From Poriferisodalis sp965231925 (GTDB lineage Bacteria; Actinomycetota; Acidimicrobiia; Acidimicrobiales; Poriferisodalaceae): a stretch of DNA of 64,000 nt. This document shows, piece after piece, positions 22,599 through 30,593 of the stretch; position 1 is the stretch's first letter; the number at the start of each line of letters is the position of its first letter. Position numbers and translations under genes: made by a program. The notes beneath the pieces were generated by a model. That model worked only from the letters and a program-made list of their open reading frames with translations, was not told the DNA's origin and searched no databases. Location: assembly GCA_965231925.1 (NCBI GenBank), contig OZ246894.1, forward strand, positions 2,852,001 through 2,916,000, given 5' to 3'.

Positions 22599-23279
22599 CT
22601 ATGCGTCGCGCCCTGGCCCGACGGTGCGGGCGAGATTGAAGCCGTATCGCGCCAGCCGGCGCGTGCTGGCATCGAGACCCAGCCCGGGGTCGGTGAGTTC
22701 ACGACGCGAGATCCACCTCAGGCCTTCGGACTCGTGGTTGCCGCTGGGTGTCGCGTACTGAGGCGCTCGGACGAGGAACCGCACGTCGAAGTGGAGGTGG
22801 TCGGGTTCGGTGCGCCGGCGATTGACGAACAGGTGAACGTCGATGTCGACCGGCTCGGTCCAAACTTCGAGGTCGTCGATGCCGGTCTCCTCGGTCGCCT
22901 CGCGCAGCGCGACGCTTGCCAGGGAACCCTCTCCGTCGGCGTGTCCGCCCGGCTGCAGCCAACGGCCGATCTTGCGATGCAGCAGCACCAGCCCTCTCGT
23001 TGCGTCGTGATTCACGACCCAAGCAGATGCGGTCAGGTGCCCGACCTCGCACGTTCGGTGCAACGCATCGGGGTGACGAGCGGCGAAGTCGAGCAATCGC
23101 CGACGGTGGACCGATTGAGTGCGGTCCCGTGGGACAAATGCACGGGCCGTCGTGGCTGCGGCTGCGAGATCATCCCGCAGTGCGTCGATGTCGGTCTGGC
23201 GGGCGAACCTGCTGCGCACCGGCGAATCCGGTGCCGAGCCCAAGCGCACCGGCGAATCCGGTGCCGAGCCCAGCCTCAT
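22599..23279 (-). CDS. Nudix hydrolase with an N-terminal 10-residue tandem repeat
   Basis: 226 residues from the ATG at 23279, which overlaps the stop of the glycosylase gene (ATGA). The Nudix box is GGHADGEGSLASVALREATEETGI, with the GX5EX7REUXEEXGU pattern intact, so a metal-dependent pyrophosphohydrolase is expected; the nucleotide substrate is unknown. The first 20 residues are two copies of RLGSAPDSPV encoded by a 30-bp tandem DNA repeat. They precede the normal domain and are probably a neutral extension. Coupling to a DNA glycosylase hints at nucleotide-pool or DNA repair, by inference. Confidence 0.85.
   Translation of the reverse strand: MRLGSAPDSPVRLGSAPDSPVRSRFARQTDIDALRDDLAAAATTARAFVPRDRTQSVHRRRLLDFAARHPDALHRTCEVGHLTASAWVVNHDATRGLVLLHRKIGRWLQPGGHADGEGSLASVALREATEETGIDDLEVWTEPVDIDVHLFVNRRRTEPDHLHFDVRFLVRAPQYATPSGNHESEGLRWISRRELTDPGLGLDASTRRLARYGFNLARTVGPGRDA
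23214..23273 (+). repeat. Family A palindromic repeat, two 30-bp copies in the Nudix gene
   Basis: Two tandem copies of a 30-bp unit containing GCACCGGCGAATCCGGTGC, a perfect 7-bp stem with a 5-nt loop. The copies differ only at the last bases. Related copies lie at 30297-30345 and 30549-30570. Confidence 0.9.
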
Positions 23280-23875
23280 CGCCGGCTCACATGCGGGCTG
23301 CCGTCGACGTACCAGCGCCACAGCAGGTCGGTGCCGCGGCTAATGCCGATGCGGGTCGTGTTCACCAGGCCATCAGGCAGCCAGCCATCGTCCACAATGG
23401 CGAGGCCGTCGCCCGTCGTCAGGTCGCAGCCATCGTGGGTGCCGTCGACACCGAGAGCCTCGGTCAGCTTGGCTGGGCCGGAGCACAAGTCCGCGCAGCC
23501 GATGGATCGGCCCGAACGGCGCCGGTGGGCCGTCATGGCCTCGACACCGCATACCGGCTCGAGTGCGCGCAACAGGACCGCATCGCCCACCCCAGCGGGC
23601 CCACACACGGCGTTCGCACACCAGTGCAAGCCGTAGATGAGGTACACGTAGAGCCGCCCTGGTGGCCCGAACATGGAGGCGTTGCGAGCGGTCGGGCCGC
23701 TGCGCGAGTGCGCCGCGGGGTCGCCGCTGCCGCTGTAGGCCTCGACTTCCACAATCCGGCCCGCTCGAATCGTCCCGTCATCGTGTACAAGCAGCTTGCC
23801 GACCAGATCCGGCGCGACTTCGATTGCTGGCCGCTCATAGAAGCCCGGCGGCAGGGGCCCGGCCGGCGACGCCAT
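23276..23875 (-). CDS. DNA-3-methyladenine glycosylase (AAG/MPG family)
   Basis: 199 residues. It matches alkyladenine glycosylases that excise 3-methyladenine and related lesions: LVGKLLVHDD, the catalytic VEVEAYSGSGDPAAHS segment (active-site Glu within VEVEAY), RLYVYLIYGLHWCANAV and the GPAKLTEALG binding loop. Length is normal. It starts at the ATG at 23875, 132 nt after argH, and is coupled to the Nudix gene by an ATGA overlap. Confidence 0.94.
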   Translation of the reverse strand: MASPAGPLPPGFYERPAIEVAPDLVGKLLVHDDGTIRAGRIVEVEAYSGSGDPAAHSRSGPTARNASMFGPPGRLYVYLIYGLHWCANAVCGPAGVGDAVLLRALEPVCGVEAMTAHRRRSGRSIGCADLCSGPAKLTEALGVDGTHDGCDLTTGDGLAIVDDGWLPDGLVNTTRIGISRGTDLLWRWYVDGSPHVSRR

Positions 23876-23957
23876 CAGCGGCCGTCCCCGCAGGACGCGC
23901 AGACCGGGAACCGCCTGGGCGCGGCGCCGACGATTGCCCGCTCTTGTTCCCCAACTC

Positions 23958-23995
23958 TCATGCGATTGGGCTCACGGGCCGCTCGGGCCACGGCT
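23958..23995 (+). repeat. Dispersed 38-bp repeat, copy 2
   Basis: Matches the minus strand of 11983-12020 at 35 of 38 positions. It lies 12 nt downstream of the argH stop, in the opposite orientation relative to its neighbour gene. It fills most of the argH-glycosylase spacer. Confidence 0.75.
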
Positions 23996-24007
23996 TTGCC
24001 ATTCGGC

Positions 24008-25480
24008 TCAGCCTCCGCCAGCGCCGGCCGCTTCGAGTGCCGCGTCGAGACGCTCCAGCTGGACGGCGACGGCATCGGGACCGCCCGCGCCCGGCGTGGT
24101 GCGCCTGACGTGTGCTGACCCGGGTGTGAGCAGCTGCGCGGCTTCGGCGCCGAGACCCGGGTGCGCCCTCACCAGTTCCGCCAGCCGACCGGGCTGCGAT
24201 GCGGGATCGGTGCCGTCCAGCGCTTGACGCACGAGTCCGGCGATGAGCTCGTGCGCGTCGCGGAACGGCGTGCCGCGGGCCACGAGCCATTCCGCCAGGT
24301 CGGTCGCCGCCGCGAACGGGTCGTCGGCGCCTGCGGCCATGGCGTCTGCATCGAACGCGACGGTCCCCATGAGACCGTCGAGCGCCAAGGTCACCAGCCG
24401 CACCGTGTCAAACGCGTCGAACAGTGGCTCTTTGTCTTCCTGGAGGTCCTTGTTGTAGGCGAGCGGCAGTCCCTTCAGCGTCGCCAGCAAACCCGTCAGG
24501 TGGCCGATCAGTCTCCCCGATTTGCCGCGCGCCAATTCGGCGACATCAGGATTCTTCTTCTGCGGCATCATCGACGAACCGGTGGCGAATCTGTCGTCCA
24601 GTGTCACGAAACCGAACTCGGCACTCGACCACAGCACCAGCTCCTCACCGAGGCGTGACAGGTGCACACCGGTCATCGCCAGCGCGTACAGCGCGTCGGC
24701 AACGAAGTCGCGATCACTGACGGCATCGAGGGAGTTTTCGAAGATTCGCGCGAACCCCAGTGCTGCGGCGGTCAGGGAGGGATCCAACGGCAACGTCGAT
24801 CCTGCGAGCGCGCCGGCGCCGAGCGGCGACACGTCGGTGCGACGCCTGGCATCGCCGAGCCGCTCGACGTCTCGCAGGAGTGCCCACGCGTGCGCCGCCA
24901 GGTGATGAGCGAGCCCCACCGGCTGCGCCTGCTGCAGGTGTGTGTAGCCCGGCAGTCGCAGACCCGTCTCGTGTGCCTGTCGAGCTCTGCGGGCGAGCGT
25001 GCGCGCCAGGTCGACCAGCAGCTGCGTCAGCTCGTCAAGCGCGTTGCGCGTCCACAGGCGCAGATCGGTCGCGACCTGATCGTTGCGACTCCGGCCTGTG
25101 TGCATCTTCGCAGCCGCAGCGCAGAGCTCGGTTGCCCGGCGCTCGACGGCGGTGTGGATGTCTTCGTCGGACGGGGCCCAGACCATGGCGCCCTCGGCGA
25201 TTTCCCGTTCGACCTCGTCAAGGGCGGCAGCGATGTCGTCGCGCTCGTCCCCGGACAGCAAACCGACGCTGGCCAGCATCGACACGTGAGCCCGCGACGC
25301 CGTGATGTCCTCGGCGAACATGCGCTGATCGAACGGCAGGGAGTCGTTGAGCGCGGCGAGGGCGTCCGCGGGCGCGCCAGCGAACCGACCGTGCCACAGG
25401 GTGGTGGGGCCGGTTCGGGCCGCGGCGCCCGGGCGCGCACCGCGCGCCGTGTCACCGCCAGCGGTGTCGTCAGAGAACAT
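24008..25480 (-). CDS. argH: Argininosuccinate lyase
   Basis: 490 residues, slightly long because of a disordered 25-residue N-terminus. It cleaves argininosuccinate to arginine and fumarate, the last step of arginine synthesis. The family signature GSSMMPQKKNPD with the catalytic Ser loop is present, as are THLQQAQP and SRNDQVATD. The ATG at 25480 lies 12 nt after the argR stop. It ends the arginine operon. Confidence 0.96.
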   Translation of the reverse strand: MFSDDTAGGDTARGARPGAAARTGPTTLWHGRFAGAPADALAALNDSLPFDQRMFAEDITASRAHVSMLASVGLLSGDERDDIAAALDEVEREIAEGAMVWAPSDEDIHTAVERRATELCAAAAKMHTGRSRNDQVATDLRLWTRNALDELTQLLVDLARTLARRARQAHETGLRLPGYTHLQQAQPVGLAHHLAAHAWALLRDVERLGDARRRTDVSPLGAGALAGSTLPLDPSLTAAALGFARIFENSLDAVSDRDFVADALYALAMTGVHLSRLGEELVLWSSAEFGFVTLDDRFATGSSMMPQKKNPDVAELARGKSGRLIGHLTGLLATLKGLPLAYNKDLQEDKEPLFDAFDTVRLVTLALDGLMGTVAFDADAMAAGADDPFAAATDLAEWLVARGTPFRDAHELIAGLVRQALDGTDPASQPGRLAELVRAHPGLGAEAAQLLTPGSAHVRRTTPGAGGPDAVAVQLERLDAALEAAGAGGG

Positions 25481-25492
25481 CGGCCTGCAAGC

Positions 25493-25954
25493 TCACAAGT
25501 CGGCCAGTTCCCGGCAGTGCTCGGCCACAGCGGGGCCGCCGAGTTCCTCGGTGGCCACGATGAACAGCGTGTCATCGCCCGCCACCGTGCCGACCACGCC
25601 GTCGAAGTCGCTGCGGTCGATGGCCGAGGCAACGACGTGTGCTGATCCCGGCGGTGTGCGCAGCACGACGATGTTCTGCGAGAAACGCACGTCGAGCACC
25701 CAATCACCGAAGACGCGCCGCAGAGTGTTGGGCAGCAGCGTCTCTGGCGCGTCGGCCTCGGGCACCGCATAGACGGTGCGCCCTGCAGTGCGCATCTTGG
25801 CGACGCCCATCTCGTCGAGGTCGCGGCAGACCGTGGCCTGGGTGACGTCCACGGAACGCTCAGCCAGCAGGCTGACGAGCTGTGCCTGGCTACCGATCTC
25901 GTGGCTGGCCAGCAGTTCGCGGATGAGATGCTGCCGCTGCGCTTTGGTGCTCAT
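25493..25954 (-). CDS. argR: Arginine repressor
   Basis: 153 residues. The N-terminal winged-helix domain (about 1-70, with SQAQLVSLLAERSVDVTQATVCRDLDE) binds ARG boxes. The C-terminal domain (80-150) forms the hexamer and binds arginine through GTVAGDDTLFIV. The ATG overlaps the argF stop (ATGA), and that junction is itself part of a palindromic repeat. It should repress this operon through the ARG box before argC. Confidence 0.96.
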   Translation of the reverse strand: MSTKAQRQHLIRELLASHEIGSQAQLVSLLAERSVDVTQATVCRDLDEMGVAKMRTAGRTVYAVPEADAPETLLPNTLRRVFGDWVLDVRFSQNIVVLRTPPGSAHVVASAIDRSDFDGVVGTVAGDDTLFIVATEELGGPAVAEHCRELADL

Positions 25955-26919
25955 GACGCCGCTCCATGCGCGGTGCCGGCTGGCGCCGCTCCGTGCGCGG
26001 TTCCGGCTGGCGCCGCTCCGTGAAGCGCTGGACCCATCAGGAATGCCAGCAGGCCTCTGGCGGCGTGCATGCGATTCTCGGCCTGCTGCCACACTCTGCT
26101 GGCTGGGCCGTCGATGACCCCGGCTGCTACTTCCTCGCCTCGATGTGCGGGCAGGCAATGCAGGAAGACCGCGCCGGCAGCGGCACGAGACATCAGTCCT
26201 TCGGTGACCTGGTAGGGACCGAACGAAGCGAGACGCTCGGCTTGTTCGTCTTCTTGGCCCATCGAAGTCCACACATCGGTACAGACCACATCGGCACCCA
26301 CGACGGCCTCCGCCGGGTCGTCGGTGACCATGCACCGGCCACCCAGCGAGTCAAGCCGTTCGAGCGTCTCGGTGGTGGGCGCGTAGCTCGGCGGTACCGC
26401 CAGCGAGCTCTCGATTCCCAGCAGCGCGCAGCCGATGGCCAGCGACCGCCACACGTTGTTGGCATCGCCGACAAATGCCACCCGCGTGGTGCGTTCGAGC
26501 CCGACGCATTCCGAGATGGTCAGAAGGTCTGCCAGTGCCTGGCACGGATGGGCTTCGTCGGACAGGAGATTCACGACCGGTGCCACCTCGCAGGCCGCCA
26601 TGCGCTCAAGGTGACTGTGTCGGTAGACACGAGCAGCGATGAGTGCGTGGTAGCAAGCCAGCGTCCGCACGATGTCCTCGGCAGTCTCGCGGACGTCCAT
26701 CCCCACCTCTCCGGGCCGGATGTAGACGGGGTGACCGCCGAGCTGCTTCACCGCCATTTCCATCGAGTTGCGCGTGCGGTTCGATGCCTTCTCGAACACC
26801 AATGCAACGCCGCATCCGGCAAGCACTGCGGGCGCATCGGCGACGGGGCGCGACGACACGTCGAGTACCCATCGCAGCTCATCGGCCGACAAGTCGTCGA
26901 CTTCGAGGAAGTGACGCAT
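25951..26919 (-). CDS. argF: Ornithine carbamoyltransferase with repeated C-terminal tail
   Basis: 322 residues. It makes citrulline from ornithine and carbamoyl phosphate. The carbamoyl-phosphate loop is SNRTRNS (usual STRTR, so a Ser-Asn variant), followed by HPCQALADLLT and the ornithine-site HCLPAHRGEEV. The catalytic body ends near residue 298. The last ~22 residues are HGAAPAGTA in tandem, encoded by a 27-bp DNA repeat, and look dispensable. The start ATG shares one base with the argD stop. Confidence 0.95.
   Translation of the reverse strand: MRHFLEVDDLSADELRWVLDVSSRPVADAPAVLAGCGVALVFEKASNRTRNSMEMAVKQLGGHPVYIRPGEVGMDVRETAEDIVRTLACYHALIAARVYRHSHLERMAACEVAPVVNLLSDEAHPCQALADLLTISECVGLERTTRVAFVGDANNVWRSLAIGCALLGIESSLAVPPSYAPTTETLERLDSLGGRCMVTDDPAEAVVGADVVCTDVWTSMGQEDEQAERLASFGPYQVTEGLMSRAAAGAVFLHCLPAHRGEEVAAGVIDGPASRVWQQAENRMHAARGLLAFLMGPALHGAAPAGTAHGAAPAGTAHGAAS
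25961..26022 (+). repeat. 27-bp tandem repeat at the argF 3' end (family B-like)
   Basis: Two full copies and one partial copy at a 27-bp period. The minus strand ends GCGCATGGAGCGGCGTCATGA, where the family B core runs into the argF stop and the argR start. Confidence 0.85.
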
Positions 26920-28187
26920 CAGCCCGGTCTCCCTGCGCCGGCGAGCACGCTCGCAAAGATCGCCAGGCCCTCGTCGATCTGCTCGCTAGACACCACCAGG
27001 GGCGGCGCAAAGCGCACTGCTGTCGGTGTGATGCCGTTGATCACGAGACCGGCCTCCAAGCACGCTGCAGCCACTTCGGGACCGCTGCGGCCGACGGCCT
27101 CGGTGTCGAGCTCGGCCGCGATGAGCAAGCCCAGCCCGCGGGTGTCGACAACGCCGTCGATGCCCATGAGCTTGCCCGCCAGTTCTTCGCCGCGCGCTGC
27201 GGAAAGGCCCGGCGCATCGATGGCCTCCATGGTGCGCAGCACCGCACGCGCAGCGCTCGCAGCCAGCGGCTGTCCGCCGAAGGTGGTCGCATGGTCGCCC
27301 GGCTGGAATGCGCCGGCGACCTCTCGACGTGCCCAGATCGCACCGATCGGCACCCCGTTGCCCAGTGCCTTGGCCATGGTCACGATGTCGGGTCTGGCGG
27401 CACCCGTTGGCCCACCGGCTGGGTCGAAGTGGTGGTGCCACGCAAACCACTCGCCGGTGCGGGCCAAGCCGGTCTGCACCTCGTCGACGATGAACGCCAT
27501 GGCGCGCTCGTCGCAGATGTCGCGGACGCGACGCATGTAGTCGCTGTCGGCGACGTTGACGCCGCCCTCGCCCTGAACGACTTCAAGCAGCACCGCGCAG
27601 CAGCTCGGGTCCAGCGCCGCCTCGAGCGCGTCAGCGTCGTTGTAGGGCACGTGGCGGAAGCCTTCGGGCAGCGGCTGGAACGTCTCGTGCTTGTCGGGCT
27701 GGCCGGTGGCGTGCAGGGTTGCCAGAGTGCGCCCGTGGAATGATCTCAGTGCGCTGACGACGACATAGCGGCCTCGGCCGCCGTGCTTGCGCGCCAGCTT
27801 GATCGCCCCTTCAAGCGACTCGGCGCCGCTATTGCAGAAGAAGACCTGTCCCCCGCCCCCTTGGAGCCGGTCGATGGTCTGGGCGACCTCGACCTGGGGC
27901 TCGGTGCCGAAGAGATTCGACACGTGCAGCAGCGTGCGCGCCTGCTCATTGAGCGCATCGGCGACGGCCGGGTGGGAATGGCCCAGCGACGTCACTGCCA
28001 GCCCTGCCAGAAAATCGAGGTAGCGCTTGCCGTCGCGGTCGTACAGCTCGCAGCCGCTGCCGCGCACGAATTGGACCGGCGGCGGTCCATAGGTGGGCAT
28101 GAGCGGGCAGTGCTCGAGCCCCGCAGCGCCCATGGCTGAGGCGTGCGGCGAGAGGCCGTTCGTAGCACTTGTGGTGGTCTGTGTCAT
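26919..28187 (-). CDS. argD: Acetylornithine aminotransferase
   Basis: 422 residues. A class III PLP transaminase with NSGAESLEGAIKLAR near residue 120, the cofactor-contacting DEVQTGLARTGEWFA, and the Schiff-base lysine in MAKALGNGVPIGA. It converts N-acetylglutamate semialdehyde to N-acetylornithine. The start is the ATG at 28187; the preceding 205 nt carry tandem repeats. Overlaps argF by one base. Confidence 0.95.
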   Translation of the reverse strand: MTQTTTSATNGLSPHASAMGAAGLEHCPLMPTYGPPPVQFVRGSGCELYDRDGKRYLDFLAGLAVTSLGHSHPAVADALNEQARTLLHVSNLFGTEPQVEVAQTIDRLQGGGGQVFFCNSGAESLEGAIKLARKHGGRGRYVVVSALRSFHGRTLATLHATGQPDKHETFQPLPEGFRHVPYNDADALEAALDPSCCAVLLEVVQGEGGVNVADSDYMRRVRDICDERAMAFIVDEVQTGLARTGEWFAWHHHFDPAGGPTGAARPDIVTMAKALGNGVPIGAIWARREVAGAFQPGDHATTFGGQPLAASAARAVLRTMEAIDAPGLSAARGEELAGKLMGIDGVVDTRGLGLLIAAELDTEAVGRSGPEVAAACLEAGLVINGITPTAVRFAPPLVVSSEQIDEGLAIFASVLAGAGRPG

Positions 28188-28230
28188 GAGTTCGTGACCT
28201 ATCTGTGGGGTGGCCCGTAGGGATGTCGAA

Positions 28231-28303
28231 GAGTCGGGTTGCGGGGTGTCGGGTTGCGGGGTGTCGGGTTGCGGGTAGTCAGGCCGTGGAAAGTCGGGTT
28301 GTG
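28231..28303 (+). repeat. 15-bp tandem repeats between argB and argD
   Basis: GTCGGGTTGCGGGGT recurs at exact 15-bp spacing at 28233, 28248 and 28263, followed by degenerate copies at 28278 and near 28291. This fills part of the 205-nt argB-argD spacer, which otherwise shows no gene. Confidence 0.85.
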
Positions 28304-28392
28304 GTCGGTGCGTTGTAGGTGTACGTAGAGCAGCTTGTCGTTGCGTCGCTCGGGAGGCGGCGGCCCCCTCGAGCGGGTTGTTCTCGGGCAGA

Positions 28393-29292
28393 TCAGCTCC
28401 CGAGGGGATGCGGCCGGTCGCGTGTGATCATGGTGCCGACACCCGCATCGGTGAACAGCTCCACCAGAACGACGTGCGGAATCCGGCCGTCGAGCAGGTG
28501 TGCGCTGTTGACGCCGTTGCGCACAGCGCTGATGCAGGCCTCGACCTTCGGGATCATCCCGCCGACGATCGTGCCGCCCGCGAGCCGTTCGGCGAGCGCG
28601 GCGGCCGTCGTTCGGCGAATGAGCGAGTCCGGATCGTCGACATCGTCGAGCAGGCCGGCGACATCGGTGAGGTAAACCACCTTCTCGGCCTCCAGAGCCG
28701 CTGCCACGGCACCGGCCACGGTGTCCGCGTTGATGTTGTACGCCTGCCCCTTGGCATCGGCGCCGATCGTGGAGATGACCGGGATCAGCCCGGGGGCCAG
28801 CAGTCGCTCGAGCAAGTCGGTGTTCACATCGGTGACTTCGCCCACGAAGCCCAGATCGGGGTTCCTGGCGGTCGCGGTGATGACCCGGCCGTCCTCGCCC
28901 GAGATGCCCACCGCCAGGGGACCGTGCACATTGATGGCGCCGACGATGTCGCGGTTGACCTTCCCGACCAGCACCATGCGTGCGATGTCGAGCGTCTCGG
29001 CGTCGGTGACCCTCAGCCCGTCGCGAAATTCCGATGTCTTGCCCAGGCGCGCCATGAGATCGCCGATCTGCGGCCCGCCGCCGTGCACGACGACGGGCGC
29101 CAGACCGATCTGGCGCAGCAGCACCATGTCGGCCGCGAAGCCGTCGGTCAGCTCGGTGTCGACCATGGCGTTGCCGCCGAACTTGACAACGACGACCTTG
29201 CCGCGCCACCGGCTGATGTACGGCAGCATCTCGACGAGCAGTTCGGCCCGCTCGACCTGGCGAAGGTGCTCAACATCGTCGGCGCCCGTCAT
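28393..29292 (-). CDS. argB: Acetylglutamate kinase
   Basis: 299 residues. It phosphorylates N-acetylglutamate. Amino-acid-kinase motifs are present: VVVKFGGNAMVD near the N-terminus, VHGGGPQIG, and the nucleotide-binding GGMIPKVEACISAV. The ATG at 29292 overlaps the argC stop by three bases; longer in-frame sequence overlaps argC and is not used. The direct argC-argB junction means that argJ, which commonly lies between them, is absent here. Confidence 0.96.
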   Translation of the reverse strand: MTGADDVEHLRQVERAELLVEMLPYISRWRGKVVVVKFGGNAMVDTELTDGFAADMVLLRQIGLAPVVVHGGGPQIGDLMARLGKTSEFRDGLRVTDAETLDIARMVLVGKVNRDIVGAINVHGPLAVGISGEDGRVITATARNPDLGFVGEVTDVNTDLLERLLAPGLIPVISTIGADAKGQAYNINADTVAGAVAAALEAEKVVYLTDVAGLLDDVDDPDSLIRRTTAAALAERLAGGTIVGGMIPKVEACISAVRNGVNSAHLLDGRIPHVVLVELFTDAGVGTMITRDRPHPLGS

Positions 29293-30362
29293 GGCATCAG
29301 CCCCGTTGTCGGCAAGCCGTGAGTCTCCGGAAGGCCTAGTGCCACGTTGGCGCACTGCACCGCGCCGCCGGAGGCGCCCTTGACCAAGTTGTCGATTGCG
29401 CTCAGCACGACAAGCCAGCCGGTGCGAGGATCCACGCGGGCGCTGAGATGGCAGGTATTCGCGCCCAGCGTGGCCTTGGTGTGGGGGGCGTCGCGATGCA
29501 CCACGACGAACGGCTCGTCCGCATAGAACTGAGCCAGCAGATCGAGCGCGTCGTCGGTGGTCATGCCCTCGGCAGGCCTCGCGTAGCACGTGGCCAGGAT
29601 GCCGCGCACCATCGGTGCCAGATGGGGCGTGAACAGCACCTGGCAGCCAGTGGCCTGCTCGATCTCGGGGGTGTGACGGTGATCCAGCAAGCCGTACGCA
29701 GCGAAGTCTCCCTCGACGGTCCCGAAGGTTGTATTCGGCTTCGGGGCACGTCCTGCGCCGCTGACGCCCGACGCAGCATCGACCACGACGCCGCTCGTCG
29801 AAATATGGCCGCCTCGGGAGAACGGCGCCAGCGCCAGCGCCGCGGCGGTCGGATAGCAACCGGGCACTGCGATTCCCGCCGCGCCACGCAATGCCTCACG
29901 ACCAAGCTCGGGAAGCCCGTAGGGAAACTCACCGAGCAGTTCGGGCATCGGATGGGGAGCTCCGTACCACTGCGGGTACAGCGACGCGTCGAGCAGCCGG
30001 AAATCTGAGCCCAGGTCCACCACGCAGCCGACCCGCTTGTACAGGTCGGCGACAACGGGTGCGCTGGCCATGTGCGGCAAGCCCAGGAACACCACGTCGA
30101 GCCCGACGAAGATCGCAGGGTCGTATGCGCAGTAGCGAAGGTCGCCATAGTCGGCCGCCAAGCTGGGATACAGGTCGCGGACTGCGGCACCCGCCTGGGT
30201 ATCTCCCGAAACGGCGACCACGTCGAAGGACGGATGTGCGGCTGCGAGCCGCAGCAGCTCCGCACCCGTGTAGCCGGATGCGCCCACTATGCCCACGCGC
30301 ACCGGCGAAGCCGATGCCGAGCCCACGCGCACCGGCGACTCCGGCACTGTGTCTGTGTCCAT
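29289..30362 (-). CDS. argC: N-acetyl-gamma-glutamyl-phosphate reductase
   Basis: 357 residues from the ATG at 30362; an ATG at 30395 is also in frame but has a poorer upstream sequence. Contains the Rossmann motif GIVGASGYTGAELLRL, the catalytic cysteine in AVPGCYPTA, and the DHRHTPEI segment. The first residues repeat SPVRVG twice before the Rossmann strand; they are encoded by a 30-bp family A DNA repeat, so the enzyme's true N-terminus has been extended by repeat sequence. First gene of the arginine operon. Confidence 0.95.
   Translation of the reverse strand: MDTDTVPESPVRVGSASASPVRVGIVGASGYTGAELLRLAAAHPSFDVVAVSGDTQAGAAVRDLYPSLAADYGDLRYCAYDPAIFVGLDVVFLGLPHMASAPVVADLYKRVGCVVDLGSDFRLLDASLYPQWYGAPHPMPELLGEFPYGLPELGREALRGAAGIAVPGCYPTAAALALAPFSRGGHISTSGVVVDAASGVSGAGRAPKPNTTFGTVEGDFAAYGLLDHRHTPEIEQATGCQVLFTPHLAPMVRGILATCYARPAEGMTTDDALDLLAQFYADEPFVVVHRDAPHTKATLGANTCHLSARVDPRTGWLVVLSAIDNLVKGASGGAVQCANVALGLPETHGLPTTGLMP
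30297..30345 (+). repeat. Family A palindromic repeat at the argC 5' end
   Basis: A 30-bp unit GCGCACCGGCGAAGCC... followed by a second, partly diverged copy at exactly 30 bp. Read in the same frame as the Nudix copies (residues like VGSASASPVR against LGSAPDSPVR). Confidence 0.85.
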
Positions 30363-30425
30363 GGCGGCGCGCCTTTCTCTCAGATCGATGCGCACTGTAT
30401 CAGGTGCACCGCCGCCTTATGCATG

Positions 30426-30443
30426 CATATGCAAAATTATTCA
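30426..30443 (+). promoter_or_regulatory. Candidate ARG box (ArgR operator) upstream of argC
   Basis: CATATGCAAAATTATTCA fits the ARG-box pattern of two imperfect half-sites around an A/T core (on the minus strand TGAATAATTTTGCATATG). It is the only AT-rich island in a 200-nt divergent spacer, 64 nt before the argC ATG. It might also influence gltB, which starts 150 nt away on the other strand. Confidence 0.65.
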
Positions 30444-30548
30444 GACATTGTGGATGCCATTGGGCAGCGCGTCGGTAGACTGCTGCCCTCTCAGGGCCAA
30501 CGACGTCCCTGCAGCCACCGAGTCCCAACACGGGAACTCGACTCGCAT

Positions 30549-30570
30549 GCGCACCGGCGAAGCCGGTGCT
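30549..30570 (+). repeat. Family A palindromic repeat upstream of gltB
   Basis: A single intergenic copy containing GCACCGGCGAAGCCGGTGC (7-bp stem, 5-nt loop), 24 nt before the gltB start. Confidence 0.8.
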
Positions 30571-30593
30571 GACAGCTCACCGGGACGTCGCCG

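Noticed and set aside
23214..23273. Possible CRISPR array from 30-bp repeats
   Set aside because: Units are contiguous with no spacers, only two copies, and lie within a coding sequence.
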